Assembly (NCBI GenBank): GCA_021736615.1
Contig: JAIPFN010000006.1
Coordinates: forward strand, 1 to 7,757
Direction of reading: 5' to 3'
DNA from: Phycisphaerae bacterium
Lineage (GTDB): Bacteria; Planctomycetota; Phycisphaerae; Sedimentisphaerales; Anaerohalosphaeraceae
Length of the DNA stretch: 7,757 nt
Part shown: piece after piece, positions 4,733-7,757 of the stretch
Position numbering within the stretch: the stretch's first letter is position 1
Layout: each line of letters starts with the position of its first letter
Notes under the pieces: model-generated
Database searches by the model: none
Seen by the model: the letters and a program-made list of their open reading frames with translations, nothing else
Told to the model about the DNA's origin: nothing
Program-made: the position numbers and the translations under genes

Positions 4733-5080
4733 ATGCGGATACTTGAAGGCGAGCAGTTTTTAATGCGGATTTTTGTCAATGAAGGCGACAAAATTCACGG
4801 AAAAACGCTGTACCACGAAATCGTGGAAGTTCTCAGAAAGGAAAAGGCAGCAGGGGCGACAGTTGTACGGGCAATAACCGGTTTCGGAGCGGACACCAAA
4901 CTGCACACGGCGAGCCTGCTGGCACTTAGCAAGGACCTGCCGATCATTATCGAGGTCATCGATACCGAAGCTAAAATAAGCAGCATGCGCCCGAAAGTCG
5001 AAGAAATCATCGGTGACGGAATGATAACACTCGAAAAAGTACACGTCGCCAGATACAAAATAACAAACCCAAAAGACTAA
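4733..5080 (+). CDS. DUF190 family PII-like protein
   Basis: A 115-aa cytosolic protein. The opening MRILEGEQFLMRIFVNEGDK, followed by GKTLYHEIVEVLRKEKAAGATVVR and TGFGADTKLHT, is the classic DUF190 pattern. These proteins have the ferredoxin-like fold of PII signalling trimers and often sit beside crcB. The role is not proven; a nucleotide-sensing regulator or partner of the fluoride channel is the common suggestion. The ATG at 4733 matches the family start and has Shine-Dalgarno GGGGG (4720-4724) 8 nt away. A TTG at 4718 would add five residues and overlap crcB, and is less likely. The gene starts one base after the crcB stop. It is the last gene of the operon; no clear intrinsic terminator follows. 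Confidence 0.92.
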   Translation: MRILEGEQFLMRIFVNEGDKIHGKTLYHEIVEVLRKEKAAGATVVRAITGFGADTKLHTASLLALSKDLPIIIEVIDTEAKISSMRPKVEEIIGDGMITLEKVHVARYKITNPKD

Positions 5081-5224
5081 AAAATCTCCGGCAGCGATCA
5101 AAAAACATGCCAATATCACGAAAACGAGTAATTCCCGGCGGCCTGTGCAGTTAAATACTCGAAAAACAACACCTCTACTACACCGTTTTTACACCGCTTT
5201 ATCTTTTGTGAAACTTTTTATGCC

Positions 5225-5230
5225 TATAAT
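5225..5230 (+). promoter_or_regulatory. Candidate -10 box for the M16 peptidase gene
   Basis: A perfect TATAAT lies in the 274-base gap after the DUF190 gene. No good -35 sits at 16-18 bp; the best TTG-containing hexamer, TTGTGA, is only 13 bp away. Transcription would start near 5237, about 118 bases before the peptidase ATG. The remaining gap shows no convincing gene or terminator. Confidence 0.35.
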
Positions 5231-5354
5231 TACTTTTTATTTTTACTATTACCCGCTTTTACCCGGCAATATTTCCAAAACAATATACTTGAACAAACCT
5301 GTCCACTACGAGTACAATCCATCATAATAAAAATCAATTTTCCAGGAGCCCAAT

Positions 5355-7757
5355 ATGCTTACACTACGAAGATTCGCGTTAATCTCACTAATCATTATTT
5401 CTGTAGTTTTCAGCAGCATCGGCTGTAAAAAGCAGCCGGCAACTGCCACCCCCACTGCTCCCCAGACTTCGGAAGTTTCAAAGACGGGTGAGCAAAAGCT
5501 CTTTGATTATCGGCAGATCGAACTGGAAAACGGCATGAAGGTCGTCACCCTCGAAGACTTCTCCACTCCGATAGTCGCCGCACAGGTCTGGTACCATGTC
5601 GGCTCGAAGGACGAACAACCGGACCGGCAGGGTTTTGCCCACATGTTCGAGCACATGATGTTTAAGGGAACCGACCGCGTCGCCCCGCCGGACCACTTTA
5701 AATTCATCCAGTCCGTCGGCGGAACCAACAATGCCTACACCAGCTTCGATACGACAGTCTACATCCAGACACTGCCGGCAAACCAGCTTGACCTTGCTCT
5801 CTGGCTCGAAGCCGAGCGTATGTCGTTTCTGAAAATAGATCAAAACGCTTTCGACACAGAGAGAAAAGTCGTGGAAGAAGAACTTCGCATGGGAGAGAAC
5901 CGGCCTTACGGGAGCCTTTACAAAAAAACATTCGCCGCCCTGTTCACCAAGCACCCCTACCAGTGGACGCCTATCGGAAAGATGGCACACCTTCGCGCTT
6001 CCAGCGTAGAAGAGCTTCGCAAGTTCTGGAAAAAATATTACGTCCCCAGCAACGCGACCCTCGTCATAGTTGGCGCAGTAAAACACGCCGAAGCCCAGGC
6101 ACTTGCAAATAAATATTTCGGATGGATTCCAAAGTATGACAAGCCCGAGCCGGTAACCATTAAAGAACCGGAGCCGAAAGAACCCCGCACGCTGGTCATC
6201 GATGACGAAAACGCCCCGGCACCGCTGGTCAACCTGCTCTGGACAACCGTGCCTCTCGGTGACAAAGACGAGCCTGTGCTTGACCTGCTGGCTTCCATCC
6301 TCGGAGGCGGAAACAGCAGCAGGCTGTACCGTGACCTCGTCGCAGAAAACCAGCTAGCCGTATCAGCCGACGCCTCCACCTACAACCTTGAAGACGATGG
6401 GATATTCTCGGTGGACGCCACACTGCCGCAAGGCTCTGACAAGGCAGAACAGATCGCAGAGTCGATGAAAAACCAGATCGCAAAGATCATCTCCGACGGG
6501 GTAACGGAAGCAGAACTGGAAAAGGCCCGCAACGAAATGATGAAAGACCAGGTCACCGGAAATCTCACTATCGACAGCAAAGCAACCCAACTGGGTAACG
6601 CGGCGGTGAAAATGGGCGACGTGTCGCGCGTAAATACCCGACTTGCCGAGATCAAAGCGGTCACCGCCGAAGACATCCAGCGAGCGGCCGTCGAATACCT
6701 GGGCAGTAATCGCACACTGACGGTTTTTGTCAACCAAAACACAGAAGGGTCGACCAAAGACGTCGCCAAAGACGGCGTAACCGCCGCACCGGAACTTAAA
6801 GCACCCAAACCCGGACGCGAGGGAACTGTCCGCCCGGAGGACTTTCCCAAAAAAGCACCGTTCGCCAAACTTGAAAGCTATAAGGCCTCGGCGAAATTTA
6901 CTTCTACAAAACTCGAAAACGGTCTGAAAGTCATGGTCGTCGAAAACCACGAGGTACCTTTTGTCAGCATCAAGCTCGGACTGGCCGGCGGGGCATGGAC
7001 CGAGGCAAAACCGGGGACCGCGTCGATGACACTTTCGATGCTTACCAAGGGGACCGAAAACTTCACCGAGGGCGAGCTAGCCGAAGAACTCGAACGCAAC
7101 GCAATCTCGCTCCGAGGCAGCGCAGACATGGACACCAGCACAATCCAGTCAAACTGCGTCACCGACAAGACCACACGGGCAATGGAGCTTATGGCCGAAG
7201 TCGTTCTAAGACCGGTATTCGACGTGACAGAGTTCGCAAAACTCCGCAAACAGGTAGTCACGAATCTTGGCATCAGTGAAAAATCGCCAAGATACCTCGC
7301 GTCCAAAGAGCTTAGAAAAAAGCTCTACGGAAAACACCCATACGCCAGAACCGTACAAGGCGAGATCAACGACGTAATGGCCCTTAGCGAAAACGACCTT
7401 AAACTCTGGTGGTCCAAGTGGTCACGACCGGACAGGGCAACACTTATCTTCGCAGGCGACATCACCACCGACGAAGCAGTAAATATCGCCAAAAAAACAC
7501 TGGGCGGCTGGAAGATCGGACTGATAGAGATGGGCCTGGTAATGCCGAACATTGCTCCAATCGATAAGACAAAGATATATATAGTAGACACGCCCGGCAG
7601 TGTGCAAAGCGAAATTCGGGTCGGAGCATCAGGCATAGTCCGCACCGATCAGCCGGATTACTTTACAAGCAGGGTCGTCGGCAATTACTTCGGAGGCTCA
7701 TTTAACAGCCGGCTGAACGAAACCATCCGCGTCAAAAAAGGTCTTACTTACGGTGCA
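5355..7757 (+). CDS. M16 family zinc peptidase, lipoprotein, C-terminus cut by window edge
   Basis: 801 codons are open to the right edge, and family members of this type run to about 900 residues. The N-terminus has a signal peptide (MLTLRRFALISLIIISVVFS) ending in the lipobox-like SIGC, so Cys24 may be lipidated; Ser at -3 is atypical. A short Pro/Thr linker follows. The first M16 core (about 50-400) has the inverted zinc motif HMFEH (96-100) in GFAHMFEHMMFKGT, and the distal Glu ligand in ERKVVEEE (about 175-176), so it should be catalytic. The second core starts near residue 515 (TKLENGLKVMVVENHEVP). It has TASMTLSM where the zinc motif would be, so it is an inactive partner half. It ends here at RVKKGLTYGA, the usual late motif of this half. 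Shine-Dalgarno AGGAG (5344-5348) lies 6 nt from the ATG. A role in clearing exported peptides or proteins is likely; the substrate is unknown. Confidence 0.95.
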   Translation, partial: MLTLRRFALISLIIISVVFSSIGCKKQPATATPTAPQTSEVSKTGEQKLFDYRQIELENGMKVVTLEDFSTPIVAAQVWYHVGSKDEQPDRQGFAHMFEHMMFKGTDRVAPPDHFKFIQSVGGTNNAYTSFDTTVYIQTLPANQLDLALWLEAERMSFLKIDQNAFDTERKVVEEELRMGENRPYGSLYKKTFAALFTKHPYQWTPIGKMAHLRASSVEELRKFWKKYYVPSNATLVIVGAVKHAEAQALANKYFGWIPKYDKPEPVTIKEPEPKEPRTLVIDDENAPAPLVNLLWTTVPLGDKDEPVLDLLASILGGGNSSRLYRDLVAENQLAVSADASTYNLEDDGIFSVDATLPQGSDKAEQIAESMKNQIAKIISDGVTEAELEKARNEMMKDQVTGNLTIDSKATQLGNAAVKMGDVSRVNTRLAEIKAVTAEDIQRAAVEYLGSNRTLTVFVNQNTEGSTKDVAKDGVTAAPELKAPKPGREGTVRPEDFPKKAPFAKLESYKASAKFTSTKLENGLKVMVVENHEVPFVSIKLGLAGGAWTEAKPGTASMTLSMLTKGTENFTEGELAEELERNAISLRGSADMDTSTIQSNCVTDKTTRAMELMAEVVLRPVFDVTEFAKLRKQVVTNLGISEKSPRYLASKELRKKLYGKHPYARTVQGEINDVMALSENDLKLWWSKWSRPDRATLIFAGDITTDEAVNIAKKTLGGWKIGLIEMGLVMPNIAPIDKTKIYIVDTPGSVQSEIRVGASGIVRTDQPDYFTSRVVGNYFGGSFNSRLNETIRVKKGLTYGA

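Noticed and set aside
5145..5327. 60-codon open frame between the DUF190 gene and the M16 gene
   Set aside because: It starts with GTG without a ribosome site, has a Tyr/Phe-rich composition typical of AT-rich noncoding DNA, and overlaps the candidate promoter of the next gene.
5478..7645. Many minus-strand open frames opposite the M16 peptidase
   Set aside because: The peptidase frame is open for 801 codons with clear family motifs; the antisense frames follow from its codon bias.

Overview
The window looks like a bacterial chromosome segment, most likely from the Planctomycetota and perhaps the Phycisphaerae. This is inferred from family resemblance, not from a search. Three things point that way: the integrase has the PNRLRHTAAT and GHSSPTVTEVYAELD blocks typical of integrases in that phylum; a short secreted protein has a glycine-rich, strand-forming style; and a soluble Ser/Thr kinase is paired with a metallophosphatase. 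The right-hand genes look more GC-rich than the AT-rich stretch at 1-700.

Left part (1-2053, minus strand). A secreted protein of unknown function is cut by the left edge. It is followed by about 440 bases without a convincing gene, containing a 14-base-arm inverted repeat, and then by a complete tyrosine recombinase. The integrase starts 116 bases from the 3' end of a tRNA-Asn gene. This is the classic layout of an element inserted at a tRNA 3' end, so the element should extend leftwards out of the window. Two palindromes (26 and 17 bases) lie between the integrase and the tRNA.

Middle (2054-2632). An intact tRNA-Asn(GTT) on the minus strand is preceded by three tandem units of about 95 bases. 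Each unit carries the 5' half of the same tRNA, with an extra perfect hairpin in the anticodon region and no 3' half. A near-consensus promoter with an upstream A-tract sits just before the first copy, so the whole array is probably transcribed as one precursor. A second promoter fires the other way into the next operon.

Right part (2633-7757, plus strand). Four tightly spaced genes form a likely operon: a Ser/Thr protein kinase, a calcineurin-like phosphatase, a CrcB/Fluc fluoride channel and a DUF190 PII-like protein. The last two are a known pair; their joining to a kinase-phosphatase pair is less usual and suggests phosphorylation control of something linked to fluoride or ion stress. After a 274-base gap with its own candidate -10 comes an M16 zinc-protease lipoprotein, which has an active first half and an apparently inactive second half and runs off the right edge.
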